From Methanosarcina acetivorans C2A (GTDB taxonomy: Archaea; Halobacteriota; Methanosarcinia; Methanosarcinales; Methanosarcinaceae), in assembly GCF_000007345.1 (NCBI RefSeq), contig NC_003552.1, forward strand, positions 3,782,001 to 3,846,000: a DNA stretch of 64,000 nt, read 5' to 3'. Below are positions 27,243 to 37,861 of the stretch, piece by piece; positions within the stretch are counted from its first letter, which is position 1; each line of letters opens with the position of its first letter. The position numbers were made by a program, and so were the translations under genes. The notes under the pieces were generated by a model. The model made no database searches. It had not been told where the DNA came from and saw nothing but the letters and a program-made list of their open reading frames with translations.

Positions 27243-28043
27243 TTATCTCTTGGATATTTTATCAACCATACTTACCCCATAAGGGGTCAATTCGATTTCT
27301 TTTCTGATTTTCACAACCTTAGCCAGGCCGGAATCAACAAGGCGGTCATAATAAGTATTCAGCTCATCCGTTGACATCCCGACAATGTTTTCAATTGATG
27401 CGAAGTCCAATCCGGAATAGATCAGAGTGAGAATCTGCATTTCATCTTCAGACAGGGTAATTGCAGGTTTATGTTTTTCAAAAAGTCTTTGCAGATAACC
27501 TTCAAGCATTTCCAGCGTACTTTCCGGGCAGAAGACAAGGCTTGTCACTACACTACTTTTTTCAACATGAGACAGGACAAGAACTTTTCTCTGTTTCCCG
27601 CCGACATTTCTGAGATCGGTTTTAACGGACCCGAGATTTTCAATCGGAATCCTCTTCTGGTTTTTGGAAGACAAAAACCAGAATCCTTCATCGGTTACAC
27701 TGAAATACCCTTTTTCCCACCTGGCACTCGAGGAAACAACACCACCTACAGTAGCAGATTCCAAAAAAAACACTGCAAACTTATCTGCTTTGAGGTTGAA
27801 TGCAATGAATTTGAAAACCTGTTGATGAAGATTAGGAGGAAATCTAAGGATTACTTTGTCCTCTTTTTTAATTTGAACGCAACTAATGCCCTCCACTTCA
27901 ACTTCTTCAAGGTCCTCTATCTCCTTGAGGGGGATGTTCCTTTTGCCTATAACAAGGTTGTTATCGGTAACCACCAGTTCTACATCCACCCATCCACCAT
28001 CATAAGTTTTGATAGAAGCTCGAAGGTGGACTTTTTCGGTCAT
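27243..28043 (-). CDS. cheF: Archaeal taxis adaptor CheF (DUF439)
   Basis: Links CheY to the archaellum switch complex. The two-part beta-rich body (ASIKTYDGGWVDVELVV at the start, then RIPIENLGSVKTD) and the C-terminal winged-helix-like part (ITLSEDEMQILTLIYSGLD) match the CheF family, known from Halobacterium to bind CheY and the ArlCE proteins. The ATG overlaps the cheW stop by 4 bp. Its presence argues that the che operon controls an archaellum rather than some other output. Confidence 0.87.
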   Translation of the reverse strand: MTEKVHLRASIKTYDGGWVDVELVVTDNNLVIGKRNIPLKEIEDLEEVEVEGISCVQIKKEDKVILRFPPNLHQQVFKFIAFNLKADKFAVFFLESATVGGVVSSSARWEKGYFSVTDEGFWFLSSKNQKRIPIENLGSVKTDLRNVGGKQRKVLVLSHVEKSSVVTSLVFCPESTLEMLEGYLQRLFEKHKPAITLSEDEMQILTLIYSGLDFASIENIVGMSTDELNTYYDRLVDSGLAKVVKIRKEIELTPYGVSMVDKISKR

Positions 28044-28519
28044 CCCCTGATCTCCTTCAGCTCGTCTTCGCTGAACAACTCCTTAAGATCCATCAGGGTG
28101 AGAAGCCCGTCTTCAAGTTTTCCCACACCTTTTAAAAACCTGGAATCGGCTCTCAAAGCCAAAAACCTGGGGATTTCTTCGATATTCTGGGAAGAGAGAT
28201 ATCTGACTTCGCTAACGCTGTCAACCATCATCCCAATGGTTGCATTATTGTATTCAACAACAATAATCCGGGTATTTTCATCGTTTTTCTTCGGTTCCTT
28301 ACCAAGTCTGTTCCTGAGATTGATAATGGCTGCGATTTGCCCCCTGAGGTTCAGGACTCCTTCTACAAAGTCAGGCATGTTCGGAATTCTGGTAATTTGA
28401 GTTGGCAGGATAATTTCCTTTACCTGGGAAATTTCAACTCCATATCTTTCTTCACCAAGATTGAAAACAATCACCTGAATAGTATTATCCACATTTACAA
28501 TCTGACTATGATAGCTCAT
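28040..28519 (-). CDS. cheW: Chemotaxis coupling protein CheW
   Basis: SH3-like adaptor that joins receptor and CheA. Sequence VIVFNLGEERYGVEISQVKEI and FVEGVLNLRGQIAAIINLR are family hallmarks. The start is the ATG at 28519 (protein MSYHSQ...) with AGGTG 6 bp upstream; the frame is open to 28588. About 160 aa, normal. It lies 88 bp downstream of the receptor gene. Confidence 0.93.
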   Translation of the reverse strand: MSYHSQIVNVDNTIQVIVFNLGEERYGVEISQVKEIILPTQITRIPNMPDFVEGVLNLRGQIAAIINLRNRLGKEPKKNDENTRIIVVEYNNATIGMMVDSVSEVRYLSSQNIEEIPRFLALRADSRFLKGVGKLEDGLLTLMDLKELFSEDELKEIRG

Positions 28520-28607
28520 TTTCATCACCTGAAAGGGGTTAAGGAATTGCAGAGTACAGACTGCTGCACCCGTTATCCCCGAATTCAAACAACTCCGGAT
28601 TCAACAC

Positions 28608-30605
28608 TCAGTACATTCTCGTACTCTTCTTCCTGTCAAAATGCTGTGGCTTTCCAAAAGAAGGTTGATTGTTTGTCTGCTCCCCCGACACCTTGAAGTT
28701 TTCAATGAGAGCATCGACGGTTTTCTGGGCAAGCTCGCTCACGTTCTGTACCGAAGTGCTTACCTGTTGCATGGCAGCGGTCTGTTCCTCGATAGCTGCA
28801 GAGGTTTCTTCACTGCTCGCTGCATTTTCCTCAGCAGTGGATGCCGCTTCACTGATGCTCTTCTCAATGTTATCAATCTTGTTCAGACCGTCATCTGCAA
28901 GCTTATCCAGTTCAAGAAGCATGGAGTTTATAGTGGCAACTGCAGCGGCAATCTCATGGCTCTTATTCAAAGCCTGTTTAATGTTCTTACTTCCGGTTTT
29001 AGCCTGGATGTCGGCAGCATTTATAGCTTCAGTCACTTTCTTGGTCTCTTTCTGGACGTTTGTGACGATTTCATTTATCTCGTCAGTGCTCTTCCTCGAA
29101 TCGGCAGCAAGTTTCCGAACCTCATCGGCAACAACTGCAAAACCCCTGCCGTATTCCCCGGCTCTTGCTGCTTCAATGGCTGCATTCAGAGCAAGGAGGT
29201 TAGTCTGGTCAGCAATAGATTTGATTTTTCCGGTAACGGCTCCGATGTTGTTAACGGCATCATCAAGGGAATGGACAATGTTTCCGAGTTTGAAGATCTC
29301 TGCAACAAACTGCTCCACGCCTTCCAGAGCCATGTTGTTGAGCTCCTGGGCTTCTTCACTGGTCTTCCCTGCCTGGGAGGCATAGCTGGAAGATTTGGTA
29401 GAGGATTCGCTGAGCTTTCTGAAAATATCCTGAGAAGCCTTTACATCAGTTGCTGCCGTGCCGGCATGCCTGGAGAGGTTCTCCGAACCGGTTGCAATCT
29501 GCTCGGCTGCAGTTGAAATCTGCTGCATACCCGTGTTCATCTGGCTGACAGCCTCTTCGGACTGCCGGGCTTCTTCAAGGGTCGTGAGCATGTCTGCCAG
29601 GATGATTTCAATAACCGATTTCAGATTGGCGACCAGTTGATTGAACTCCTCAAAGGTTTTGCCGAAATCATCGTCCTTGATCTTCTCCAGATGAACTTCA
29701 AGGTCCCCCTCACCAATCCTTCTAATTCCCTCACCAAGGTCCTTCAGACAGCTGTTAGTATAATGCAAAAGTTCCGCAATTTCCTTTTCTTTCTCTTTCA
29801 TCTCGGTCATATCAGTTATGATCGTGAGATTTCCGATAATGGCTCCGGAATCGTCTTTTATCGGGACTGAAGAGGTCACGGTGTGCAGAGGTTTATCCAG
29901 AGCCCGGAGTTTAAGAGGACGTTCAAGGTTGTATACAGCTTCTCCGGATTCCAGCACTTTTTCAGCAAGGGATTTTTTATCACCGCTCTCCATCAGATCG
30001 GTAGGAGAGACCCCTATTGCATCTTCTGCTTTCTTAAACTTGCAAACTTTCACAAAATAATCGTTAATATACTTTATTTTTCCGGAAGCATCTACGTAAA
30101 GTGCAAGAGACGGCTGGGGGATGCTGCTAACAATGGCCCTCTGGGATTCTTCCCTCCGCAGGATCTGTGGAGTTACATCCAGAAATACCCCGTCAATATA
30201 AGCCAGGTTTCCGGCATCATCGTTCACAAGATGAGCCAGTTCCTGAATGAACACTGTACTGCCATCTGTTTTTTTGATTCGGTATTCGACCTGGTAGGCA
30301 GTCCTATTTTTCATAGCTTTCTGCACGATTTCCTCTATCAGTGGAGCATCTTCCGGATAAACAATATCAGACCAGGATATTTTTTGTGAAATGAAATCCA
30401 TCTTGGTATGTCCTGTTAACACATCTACATTTTTACTTATGTACCTGACCGCCCAGGATGAATCGACAGATGTCCTGAAAACAGTAATGGGAAGGTTATC
30501 TATAAGTGAGCTTACCTCTTTTGCTTCAGGACCCCTATCATTAACTAAATTTTTGGATAAGTTCCTTTGACCTGTAGTTTCTAAATCAGTTGCAATTGAA
30601 GACAT
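28608..30605 (-). CDS. Cytoplasmic methyl-accepting chemotaxis protein with two PAS domains
   Basis: Receptor of 665 aa with no membrane helix. PAS 1 (about 30-145) includes [19 protein letters not shown] and its PAC end; PAS 2 (about 150-270) includes [17 protein letters not shown]; a HAMP-like segment follows ([16 protein letters not shown]); the coiled-coil signalling domain has the hairpin tip [19 protein letters not shown]. It probably senses an internal redox or metabolic cue. ATG at 30605 is chosen over an upstream TTG. No C-terminal CheR-tethering pentapeptide is seen. First gene of the operon. Confidence 0.93.
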   Translation of the reverse strand: MSSIATDLETTGQRNLSKNLVNDRGPEAKEVSSLIDNLPITVFRTSVDSSWAVRYISKNVDVLTGHTKMDFISQKISWSDIVYPEDAPLIEEIVQKAMKNRTAYQVEYRIKKTDGSTVFIQELAHLVNDDAGNLAYIDGVFLDVTPQILRREESQRAIVSSIPQPSLALYVDASGKIKYINDYFVKVCKFKKAEDAIGVSPTDLMESGDKKSLAEKVLESGEAVYNLERPLKLRALDKPLHTVTSSVPIKDDSGAIIGNLTIITDMTEMKEKEKEIAELLHYTNSCLKDLGEGIRRIGEGDLEVHLEKIKDDDFGKTFEEFNQLVANLKSVIEIILADMLTTLEEARQSEEAVSQMNTGMQQISTAAEQIATGSENLSRHAGTAATDVKASQDIFRKLSESSTKSSSYASQAGKTSEEAQELNNMALEGVEQFVAEIFKLGNIVHSLDDAVNNIGAVTGKIKSIADQTNLLALNAAIEAARAGEYGRGFAVVADEVRKLAADSRKSTDEINEIVTNVQKETKKVTEAINAADIQAKTGSKNIKQALNKSHEIAAAVATINSMLLELDKLADDGLNKIDNIEKSISEAASTAEENAASSEETSAAIEEQTAAMQQVSTSVQNVSELAQKTVDALIENFKVSGEQTNNQPSFGKPQHFDRKKSTRMY

Positions 30606-30660
30606 TTGCAATCAACCCTCTAATTATTTATATAATAACTCTATGTATAATTAGAAGAAG

Positions 30661-30668
30661 TATATAAG
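30661..30668 (-). promoter_or_regulatory. TATA box of the chemotaxis operon
   Basis: CTTATATA on the minus strand lies about 55 bp before the mcp ATG. A second element, TTATATAAAT at 30627-30636, would predict a nearly leaderless transcript. Both are only sequence matches. Confidence 0.45.
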
Positions 30669-30874
30669 ATTATAGGTCAAAAAAGCCGACTTTTTTCCAG
30701 CCAAAATCCCACATACTGTATAAATAAATATATACATAAAAGAATGGAAAAAGACCTGTAAGCCCGGTTGAAAAACTTAGAAATCATACACAGGAGTAAG
30801 TTCAGGGAAAGGCAAGATAAAGCTAGAAAAAAAGATACCTGCAGAGATTTTCGGAAACAAAAAAGAGTGCTAAT

Positions 30875-30987
30875 CAGATAGCCATAATTCAGTGTTTATC
30901 AAATAGCCATAATTCAGTGTTTATCAGATAGCCATAATTCAGTGTTTATCAGATAGCCATAATTCAGTGTTTATCAGATAGCCATAA
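30875..30987. repeat. 25-bp tandem repeat, about 4.5 copies
   Basis: The unit CAGATAGCCATAATTCAGTG plus TTTAT begins at 30875, 30900, 30925, 30950 and 30975; the last copy is partial and copy 2 has one change. There are no spacers, so it is not a CRISPR array. It lies in an otherwise gene-free stretch of 800 bp between mcp and the DsrE-like gene. Confidence 0.95.
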
Positions 30988-31362
30988 GTTCTGTTTTATG
31001 CATACTTAAAGTCCTTTCTGTTGTTTTTACTTTTCTATTCAAGGACTGATTCCTCCGGTATGAAACATTAACCATGCAAAAACAGATAATCAGCCTGTAT
31101 AAGCCCTGCTAATCATCCAAATAGAACTTTAAAAATTTGAATTCTATAATCGTGTTTTGACTTTATATTTGACTTTATAGATTTTTTGAGTGGGCCTATT
31201 TCAGACCCCTTGAGAATTAAAATGCAACTGCATATTTTAAAACTGCAATAAAATTAGCTAAATTATGTATAAGTGTATGGATTTTTTCAAGTTTCTGAGG
31301 GAGTTGGCAAATTTATATAAATACAGGGGAAAATGAATATAACCGCAGTATCAATGTGAAAC

Positions 31363-31371
31363 TTTATATAC
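31363..31371 (+). promoter_or_regulatory. TATA box of the DsrE-like gene
   Basis: TTTATATAC lies 55 bp before the ATG at 31420, predicting a leader of about 25 nt. Confidence 0.5.
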
Positions 31372-31419
31372 ATCCAGGTAATCTGTTTCAGAAAAGTATT
31401 GTTCAGACCTGGGGTTCTT

Positions 31420-31788
31420 ATGACAAAAGTCGAAAAGGTATTACTGCTGCTCAAAAACATGGTGTACGAAAGCACCAGCCCGCAGGAAACTCTCAAGTTC
31501 GCGAAGTATTATAGAAGTAAAGGGCTCGACGTTCTGGTTATTCTGTGGGGACCTATGGGAGTGTTGCTTGCAAAGAAAGATAAAACGAGAGGGTCACCCA
31601 AGTACGATGCTTCAGTCCAGGAATGCATAGAAATGGGAGTAGAATTCCGATGCTGTCAGCTTGCCTCAGATATGATCGGCCTTAAGAAGGAAGAATTAAT
31701 CCCGGGGATTGAGTTTATCTGCTCAAAAGATGTGGCTGAACTTTTTCTGACGTACAGAGAGGAAAACCAGTTGATTATAAACTTCTGA
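31420..31788 (+). CDS. DsrE/DsrF-like family protein
   Basis: Small cytoplasmic alpha/beta protein (122 aa from the ATG at 31420; a TTG at 31399 is also in frame). The pattern, an N-terminal strand KVLLLLKN, TLKFAKYYRSKGLDVLVIL, then GPMGVLLA, fits DsrE-like proteins, some of which carry sulfur on a cysteine. Cys residues occur in the segment ECIEMGVEFRCCQLASDMIG, close to where the active cysteine sits in that family. The sulfur role is inference. It stands alone between che and hmgA. Confidence 0.68.
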   Translation: MTKVEKVLLLLKNMVYESTSPQETLKFAKYYRSKGLDVLVILWGPMGVLLAKKDKTRGSPKYDASVQECIEMGVEFRCCQLASDMIGLKKEELIPGIEFICSKDVAELFLTYREENQLIINF

Positions 31789-32372
31789 ATCTGATAATTG
31801 AACCAATTGAGCCAAAAATCAACTTAAAGGGAGAGGCAAATTCCTTAAAATACCATAAAATTCATTCAAAATTCCCTTAAATTCCCTTAAAATACAATAA
31901 AATCCTTAAATTCCCTTAAAATACCCGGAAATTTCAGAAACTTCATTTAAAATTTATTCAAATTTTATCAAAATTTTTTTTAAATAATCATTTAAAATAG
32001 CTTTTAATGACTATTTTTCAAAGACCTTCCTTTAAAACCATATTTTTAAAAATAATTTGGAATTATTCTTAAAGCTATATTCTATTGGAAGGGTATTTCT
32101 GCTGACGATTAAGAAACTATTTTTGGAAACTACTGCTTCAAAACAGGCAACAATTTTTATGCTTTCCGGGATATCTTGATGGACTATGTGAGGTAGTCTG
32201 AAAACTGTTTTTGAGGAATGAATTATATGCTAAAATGGAGATATTTAGGATAAAAATGGATCTTAATACAAAGGCGCCGTATTCAAGCGTTAAAATATTC
32301 GAATTAGCTTTCTTACTGTAATATGGGACATTAATTTTGAGGAAGAGAATAAAAAGATCAACCGGTGATTTC
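31789..32372. other. AT-rich intergenic stretch with degenerate short repeats
   Basis: 31838-31930 holds several imperfect copies of a TTCCCTTAAAATA-like unit. No gene is supported on either strand. Confidence 0.5.
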
Positions 32373-33629
32373 ATGTTTTTAAATGATTATGAACTTGGTG
32401 AGGAAGAAAAGCTTCTTTTACAGAAGGTTCTTGATGGAGATATAGCCTTTCGTAAGATCGAAGAGTTTGCAGAGCCGCTAACAGCCGTAAAAATTCGGAG
32501 ACTTGCTATTCAGGAGTACGCAAAACTCGAATTTGAACACATCCAGAACTTCTCTTTAGATGTAGAAATTGTGACAAAGAGAAACATTGAAAACATGATA
32601 GGAGCAGTTCAGATCCCTCTGGGGACTGCCGGCCTTCTGAAAGTAAACGGGGAATATGCAGACGCCGAATACTATATCCCTCTGGCTACAACGGAAGGAG
32701 CCCTTGTTGCCAGTGTAAACCGCGGATGTTCGGTCATCACAAAGTCAGGCGGGGCAAATGTCAGAGTGTTTGAAGATGAAATGACCAGAGCTCCGGTCTT
32801 CAAGCTTGAAAGCCTTGACAGAGCCAAGAAATTTTATGAATGGGTAAAGCGTCCCGAGATTTTCGAGCAGATGAAAGAGGTTGCTGAAAAGACGACCAGG
32901 TTTGGCAAGCTGGTTTCGGTAAAGCCTTTCGTTACCGGGACGTATGTCTATCTCCGGTTTTCCTATGACACAAAAGATGCGATGGGCATGAATATGGTGA
33001 CCATAGCCACTGATGCGGTGATGCACCTCATAGAAGACGAATTTGGCGCGCATCCCATTACCCTTTCGAGCAATATGTGCACAGACAAAAAACCTGCGTC
33101 CATAAGTACCATTCTCGGGAGAGGAAAGACCGTGGTTGCCGAAGTAACTATCCCTGAAGAGATAGTCAAGGAGACTCTCAAGTGTACCCCTGAGTCAATG
33201 TTTGAAGTGAATTACAGTAAAAACCTGCTTGGTTCGGCAAGAGCCGGAGCCATGGGATTTAATGCCCATGCTGCAAACGTCATCGCTGCTCTTTACCTTG
33301 CCTGCGGGCAGGACGCTGCCCACGTCGTTGAAGGCAGCACCGCAATTACGAGTATGGAACTTACAAAATACGGGGAGATACACTGCTCGGTCACCCTGCC
33401 AGCTCTTCCTGTCGGCACGGTGGGCGGAGGCACCGGCCTTGGAACCCAGAGGGATTGCCTCAATATCCTTGGGGTGGCAGGAGCAGGAGACGAGCCCGGC
33501 ATAAACTCGCTAAAGTTTGCAGAAATCGTGGCCTCTGCAGTACTTGCAGGGGAGATTTCCCTTATAGGGGCACAGGCAGCCGGACACCTGGCACGCGCAC
33601 ATGCACAACTCGGACGCGGAAAGTTCTGA
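32373..33629 (+). CDS. hmgA: 3-hydroxy-3-methylglutaryl-CoA reductase
   Basis: NADPH-dependent enzyme making mevalonate for archaeal isoprenoid lipids. Class I pattern: ENMIGAVQIPLGTAG, TTEGALVASVNRGC (catalytic Glu), DAMGMNMV, CTDKKPASI (catalytic Lys), TVGGGTGLGTQ and a C-terminal HLARAHAQLGRG that includes the catalytic His region. From the ATG at 32373, with GGTGAT 4 bp before it, the protein has 418 aa; an upstream TTG at 32337 is unlikely. No N-terminal membrane domain, as expected in archaea. Confidence 0.95.
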   Translation: MFLNDYELGEEEKLLLQKVLDGDIAFRKIEEFAEPLTAVKIRRLAIQEYAKLEFEHIQNFSLDVEIVTKRNIENMIGAVQIPLGTAGLLKVNGEYADAEYYIPLATTEGALVASVNRGCSVITKSGGANVRVFEDEMTRAPVFKLESLDRAKKFYEWVKRPEIFEQMKEVAEKTTRFGKLVSVKPFVTGTYVYLRFSYDTKDAMGMNMVTIATDAVMHLIEDEFGAHPITLSSNMCTDKKPASISTILGRGKTVVAEVTIPEEIVKETLKCTPESMFEVNYSKNLLGSARAGAMGFNAHAANVIAALYLACGQDAAHVVEGSTAITSMELTKYGEIHCSVTLPALPVGTVGGGTGLGTQRDCLNILGVAGAGDEPGINSLKFAEIVASAVLAGEISLIGAQAAGHLARAHAQLGRGKF

Positions 33630-33754
33630 AGCTCCGGAATGAAAGACAAAGGGAAAAATTCAACCCATGCCATTCAGAAAAATAAAAACCTACCTTGAAT
33701 CTCACCGAAGCCAGAAATCCCCTCCTTTAATGAAAACAGCAGGGTGAGGACACA

Positions 33755-33795
33755 TTTTTCTTTTTTCTTTTTTCTTTTTTCTTTGCCTTTTTCTT
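33755..33795 (+). terminator. T-rich hexamer run after hmgA
   Basis: A run of TTTTTC-like hexamers (pyrimidine only) lies 125 bp after the hmgA stop; T-rich tracts end transcription in archaea. It also is a simple-sequence repeat. The flanking 33630-33978 has no other gene. Confidence 0.5.
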
Positions 33796-33978
33796 ACGTC
33801 GTTTATACTGATTCCGATTTTCAATGATCATTTGGCAATTAAGCCGCAATCAGCACTTTTACTGCCTATTGATAACGAGTTATTCATAGAATATTATACA
33901 TCAGGTTATTATTAAATTTTTAGCAAAAGTAGAAATGCTTATCATAAGGGGATTTTTAAAATAAGAATGGAGGCAGGC

Positions 33979-34128
33979 ATGAACAATCCTGTGGACATTC
34001 TGGCCTGTGCGGTCACTTCAATAATTTGTTTTTTGATATTATACGCTTTACTCCAGGCGGAGATATTGATACTGGGAATCGCTTTAATAGGCTGTATTCT
34101 CGTTGGGAAGATCTTTTATTTGTTTTGA
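33979..34128 (+). CDS. Small two-helix membrane protein, 49 aa, unknown
   Basis: ATG at 33979 with GGAGG 5-6 bp upstream and TGA at 34126-34128. Two hydrophobic segments, ILACAVTSIICFLILYALL and ILILGIALIGCILVGKIFYL, are joined by QAE. No family recognised. A clean ribosome binding site and strong hydrophobic pattern support coding. It is convergent with the next small membrane gene. Confidence 0.62.
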   Translation: MNNPVDILACAVTSIICFLILYALLQAEILILGIALIGCILVGKIFYLF

Positions 34129-34151
34129 AATTCGAAGATTTCAGATCCATC

Positions 34152-34373
34152 CTATTCATTCTCATCCTCAGTTATCCTATCCCATTCTGATGTCTCCCCA
34201 CTTTCACCAATATAGTCACTCAGTGCGAGGAGAATGATTCCTATGAGAACCAGGAATGAAGCAATTATTTTATTAACCGTAATCAGTAGAGCTCCAAGAA
34301 GTATGAGGGAAAAACCCAGCAAAACACCCCGGCCTTTAGCAAAGAAGTCTTTTATCGCATCATTTGACAACAC
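34152..34373 (-). CDS. Small two-helix membrane protein, 73 aa, unknown
   Basis: Two adjoining helices (VLLGFSLILLGALLITV and IIASFLVLIGIILLALSDYI) followed by an acidic tail ending DENE. The start is placed at a GTG at 34373 because AAGGAG lies 5 bp before it; the following TTG at 34370 is an alternative, and the frame is open to 34412 without a ribosome binding site. Family not recognised. Confidence 0.55.
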   Translation of the reverse strand: MLSNDAIKDFFAKGRGVLLGFSLILLGALLITVNKIIASFLVLIGIILLALSDYIGESGETSEWDRITEDENE

Positions 34374-34412
34374 TTTAGCTCCTTCTCCTGTGCAAATATT
34401 CTTCAAAAACAC

Positions 34413-34807
34413 TTTATTCTTAAAGACTTCATTTCAGATCAGCAGAAAATTCTCAGAAAATCGATTTGAGAGACATCGGACATGGAACCTGATTCTCTCA
34501 TTATGTTCATTTACTCATATGTGAACTTATTTTACTAATACTTTAATATCACGTTTTAGTACAGATTTTTCACCGAATTTCAGGATCAGGCCAGGAAGCA
34601 AGATTATTTAAGGTTTAATATTAATACTTCTAAGGGGCTGAAGAGAGTGAAAGCCTGAAAAAGGCAGGGGAGAATAGGAAAAGAAAGAAAACAAAATCAA
34701 AGGAATTTCTGTTTTACCGTAATTATTTCGGAGAGGTTGCAAGCTCTGTTTTTTGTACACTCTCATGATTCTTAGAGAATCCTAAACTTACATTAGAAAT
34801 ATGGGAA
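34413..34807. other. Intergenic region before the oxidoreductase genes
   Basis: No gene seen. A TATA-like GATTATTTAA near 34603 may start transcription of the oxidoreductase operon. Confidence 0.4.
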
Positions 34808-36577
34808 TTGACTGGAACTCTAAAACACAAAGGAAGTTTGGAGGTAAAGTTTCTGGACTATACACTTCGAATAGGGGGAGAGGCAGGACAGGGGCTGCAG
34901 ACAATAGGAGGAGCCCTTGCAAAAATCTTTTCCCGAAAAGGATACTATGTATTTACACACCAGGATTACATGTCCAGGGTGCGCGGCGGACATAATTTCT
35001 ACCAGATTCGCTTTTCCGATCGGAAGGTATCGGCCTCCAGGGATATGGTCGACATTCTTCTCGCCCTGGACCTGAACACGATCGAAATTCACAAAGAAAG
35101 TGTAAGAAATGACGGATTTATCCTGTATGACTCCGAGACCATAAAGAAGAAGTTTGAAAGGCCTGAGTTTATAGATGTTCCCTTCAAGAAAATAGCCCTG
35201 GATGTCGGGAAAAGCAGTATCATGGCAAATACCGTGGCAACCGGGGCAGTACTTGGCCTGCTTGACCTGGGGCTTGAGAACCTGAATGAAATCCTGAAAA
35301 GCACTTTCAAGAAAAAAGGAGAAGAAGTAATTGGGAAAAACCTAGCCTGTGCCGAGGCAGGCTACAATTACTCACTCTCAAACTGCCCCCGCTGCGAGGG
35401 CGTTGAAATCATGGAGCCGGAAGAAAAAAAACTCATGCTCATAGATGGGGTTCAGGCTATAGGGCTGGGAGCTCTCATGTCCGGCTGCAAATTCTATTCT
35501 GCCTATCCCATGACGCCTTCAACAGGGATTCTGAATTACCTTGCTTCAAAAGCTGAAGAACACGGCCTTGTCGTAGAACAGGCTGAAGACGAAATTTCAG
35601 CCGTTAACATGGCAATAGGAGCCTCTTTTACAGGCGTAAGGGCAATGACCGGAAGTTCGGGAGGGGGGTTTGCCCTGATGGTGGAAGGGCTCTCCCTGGC
35701 AGGGATGACCGAAACACCTCTCGTGATTGCCGAAATACAGCGCCCGGGACCTGCTACGGGTTTACCCACCCGCACCGAGCAGGCAGATTTGCTTTTCATC
35801 CTGTACGCAGGGCACGGCGAGTTCCCAAAGGTTATCTTTGAGCCGGGGACTCCAAAACAGGCTTTCTATCTCACGAACAGGGCTTTCGAACTTGCTGAAA
35901 AGTACCAGATTCCGGTATTTATCCAGTCCGACCAGTATCTTGGAGACTCGGAGTGGACTTTTGAAAACTTCGATTTCGAGCACCTGATCTATAATGATTA
36001 CCGGTTGAGAAAAAAAGATCTGGAAGGGGTAGAGGAGTACAAACGCTACAAATATTCGGATACAGGTATCTCCCTGCTTGCAGTCCCCGGAGAAGCAGGG
36101 AAACATCTGGTAGTGGCAGACAGTGACGAACATGATGAAGAAGGGCACATCATAGAAGACGACGAAACCCGCATTAAAATGGTCCGGAAAAGGCTGCTGA
36201 AAAAACTGCCACTGATAAAAAAAGAAATCGAAGCCCCGCTTCTGTACGGAGACCCCTCTCCGGAAATAGTGCTTGTGGGACACGGCTCGACATACGGGGT
36301 GATAAAAGAGGTGGTGGACATCCTCTCCAGAGACAGGAAAATTGCCATGATGCACTTCAGCCAGGTCTACCCGCTCCCCGAACGGGACAGATCGGATTAC
36401 ATCGAGCTTCTTGAAAAGGCAAAGCTTACCATCTCCATCGAAAATAACGCCACAGGACAGTTTTCAAAACTCGTAAGGGCCGAAACAGGCTTTGATTTTA
36501 CCCATCAGATCTTAAAGTACGATGGAAGACCTTTTAGTATTGAAAACCTGAAGGAGGAAGTAGATGCCTACCTCTGA
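34808..36577 (+). CDS. 2-oxoacid:ferredoxin oxidoreductase, fused gamma-alpha subunit
   Basis: Subunit of a CoA-dependent 2-oxoacid oxidoreductase that reduces ferredoxin. The gamma domain is at about residues 15-195 ([31 protein letters not shown]) and the pyrimidine-binding alpha domain at about 215-585 ([34 protein letters not shown]). The true start is uncertain: the frame opens at a TTG at 34808, another TTG is at 34838, and homology begins only near residue 17; GGAGG lies inside at about 34842. The substrate cannot be fixed from sequence. The beta gene overlaps its end by 14 bp. Confidence 0.88.
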   Translation: MTGTLKHKGSLEVKFLDYTLRIGGEAGQGLQTIGGALAKIFSRKGYYVFTHQDYMSRVRGGHNFYQIRFSDRKVSASRDMVDILLALDLNTIEIHKESVRNDGFILYDSETIKKKFERPEFIDVPFKKIALDVGKSSIMANTVATGAVLGLLDLGLENLNEILKSTFKKKGEEVIGKNLACAEAGYNYSLSNCPRCEGVEIMEPEEKKLMLIDGVQAIGLGALMSGCKFYSAYPMTPSTGILNYLASKAEEHGLVVEQAEDEISAVNMAIGASFTGVRAMTGSSGGGFALMVEGLSLAGMTETPLVIAEIQRPGPATGLPTRTEQADLLFILYAGHGEFPKVIFEPGTPKQAFYLTNRAFELAEKYQIPVFIQSDQYLGDSEWTFENFDFEHLIYNDYRLRKKDLEGVEEYKRYKYSDTGISLLAVPGEAGKHLVVADSDEHDEEGHIIEDDETRIKMVRKRLLKKLPLIKKEIEAPLLYGDPSPEIVLVGHGSTYGVIKEVVDILSRDRKIAMMHFSQVYPLPERDRSDYIELLEKAKLTISIENNATGQFSKLVRAETGFDFTHQILKYDGRPFSIENLKEEVDAYL

Positions 36578-37415
36578 AGACTATAAAGGCCAGGTCCCTG
36601 CCTGGTGCCCTGGGTGCGGAAACTTCCAGATCCTCTCGGCCGTCAAACAGGCACTTGTCGAACTTGGCATAGAGCCTTGGGAAGTCCTCGCGGTTTCGGG
36701 AATCGGACAGAGTGGAAAACTACCCCACTACATGAAGTGCCACACCTTCAACGGGCTGCATGGAAGGACTCTTCCTGTTGCCACGGCTGCAAAACTTGCC
36801 AACCATTCCCTGCACGTAATTGCAGTTGCCGGGGACGGGGACTGTTACGGGGAAGGGGGAAACCACTTCCTGCATGCTATCCGCCGAAACCCGAACATTA
36901 CCCTTATAGTGCATGACAACCAGATCTACGGGCTTACCAAGGGACAGGCTTCGCCTACAACAGCCAAAGGAACCCGCACAAAAGTCCAGCCTTCAGGTGT
37001 CCCTGCCGAGCCTATGAACCCCCTTGCTCTGGCAATTTCACAGGACTGCAGTTTCGTAGCCAGGGGATTTGCAGGAGACCCGGAGTATCTCAAAGAGCTG
37101 ATGAAGGCTGCCATAACGCACAAGGGCTTTTCCCTTCTGGACATTCTTCAGCCCTGTGTCACTTTTAACAAGGTGAATACTTTCAAGTGGTATCGGGAGA
37201 GAGTTTACAAACTCGAAGCCGAATACGACCCTTACGACCGCATGAAAGCCTTCGAAAGGGTTCTTGAATGGGGAGAAAAGATTCCAAACGGCATCTTTTA
37301 CAAAAAAGATAAAGATACCCTGGAGGAAATGTTCCCGACAATTCGTGAAGAACCTCTTGTGAGGCAAAAGTTTTCAATCGAAGACGTAAAGTCCGAGATT
37401 GAGAAATTTTATTAA
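36564..37415 (+). CDS. 2-oxoacid:ferredoxin oxidoreductase, beta subunit
   Basis: Thiamine diphosphate-binding subunit, 283 aa. WCPGCGNF near residue 14, [19 protein letters not shown], and the ThDP motif [13 protein letters not shown] are present. The ATG has GGAGGAAG upstream and overlaps the alpha gene. With only two subunits and no separate ferredoxin-like delta subunit, the enzyme resembles the two-subunit archaeal type, different from the four-subunit pyruvate enzyme of methanogens. Confidence 0.9.
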   Translation: MPTSEDYKGQVPAWCPGCGNFQILSAVKQALVELGIEPWEVLAVSGIGQSGKLPHYMKCHTFNGLHGRTLPVATAAKLANHSLHVIAVAGDGDCYGEGGNHFLHAIRRNPNITLIVHDNQIYGLTKGQASPTTAKGTRTKVQPSGVPAEPMNPLALAISQDCSFVARGFAGDPEYLKELMKAAITHKGFSLLDILQPCVTFNKVNTFKWYRERVYKLEAEYDPYDRMKAFERVLEWGEKIPNGIFYKKDKDTLEEMFPTIREEPLVRQKFSIEDVKSEIEKFY

Positions 37416-37861
37416 ACCTCACTTAATTTTTGTTTTGTACTCTCTTTTTTATTTATCCAACAAAAGTACAAAATTTTTTCATGTTTAATATTTAAATTCG
37501 GGCTGAGAATCTTTTTATTAGCTTATAAACTAAGTTATGGATTCTGATTTTTCCTCAAAGTTTTCCGCCCGAGACCTTTGCAGTTTAAATTATGGCTAAA
37601 TTTTAAATAAATACTAATATATTGACTTTAAAATTTTTTGGTAAAAGTTAATAAATTAGAAGAGTGTAGTATCTGTTGTAAAATTGTTTGTATGTATATA
37701 GGGGGGTCATTACACTAGGAACCAAAAGCAACAGCTCCTGAACAGATATCTCCTATAACAAACTACAACCCAGAAACATAGAAAATCAGGCGCTGGGGAA
37801 TGGAGCCTTTTGACTTTTCTATATGCTTTCATTCGAAAGTAAAAGATGGAGTGAAAACAGA
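37416..37861. promoter_or_regulatory. Intergenic region with likely promoter of archaellum cluster 2
   Basis: AT-rich, no gene. TATGTATATA near 37690 is the best TATA candidate and would give a leader of about 140 nt before the archaellin ATG. T-rich stretches after 37425 may end the oxidoreductase transcript. Confidence 0.4.

Noticed and set aside
28641-29516. Long plus-strand readings antisense to mcp and cheA
   Set aside because: They are shadows of high-content coding regions; codon use and motifs support only the minus strand.
30875-30987. CRISPR array
   Set aside because: The 25-bp units abut with no unique spacers, and no cas genes are present; it is a simple tandem repeat.
34801-34995. 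ATG-started reading at 34801 as the start of the oxidoreductase gene
   Set aside because: It is in a different frame from the clear gamma-alpha subunit sequence and stops after 64 codons.
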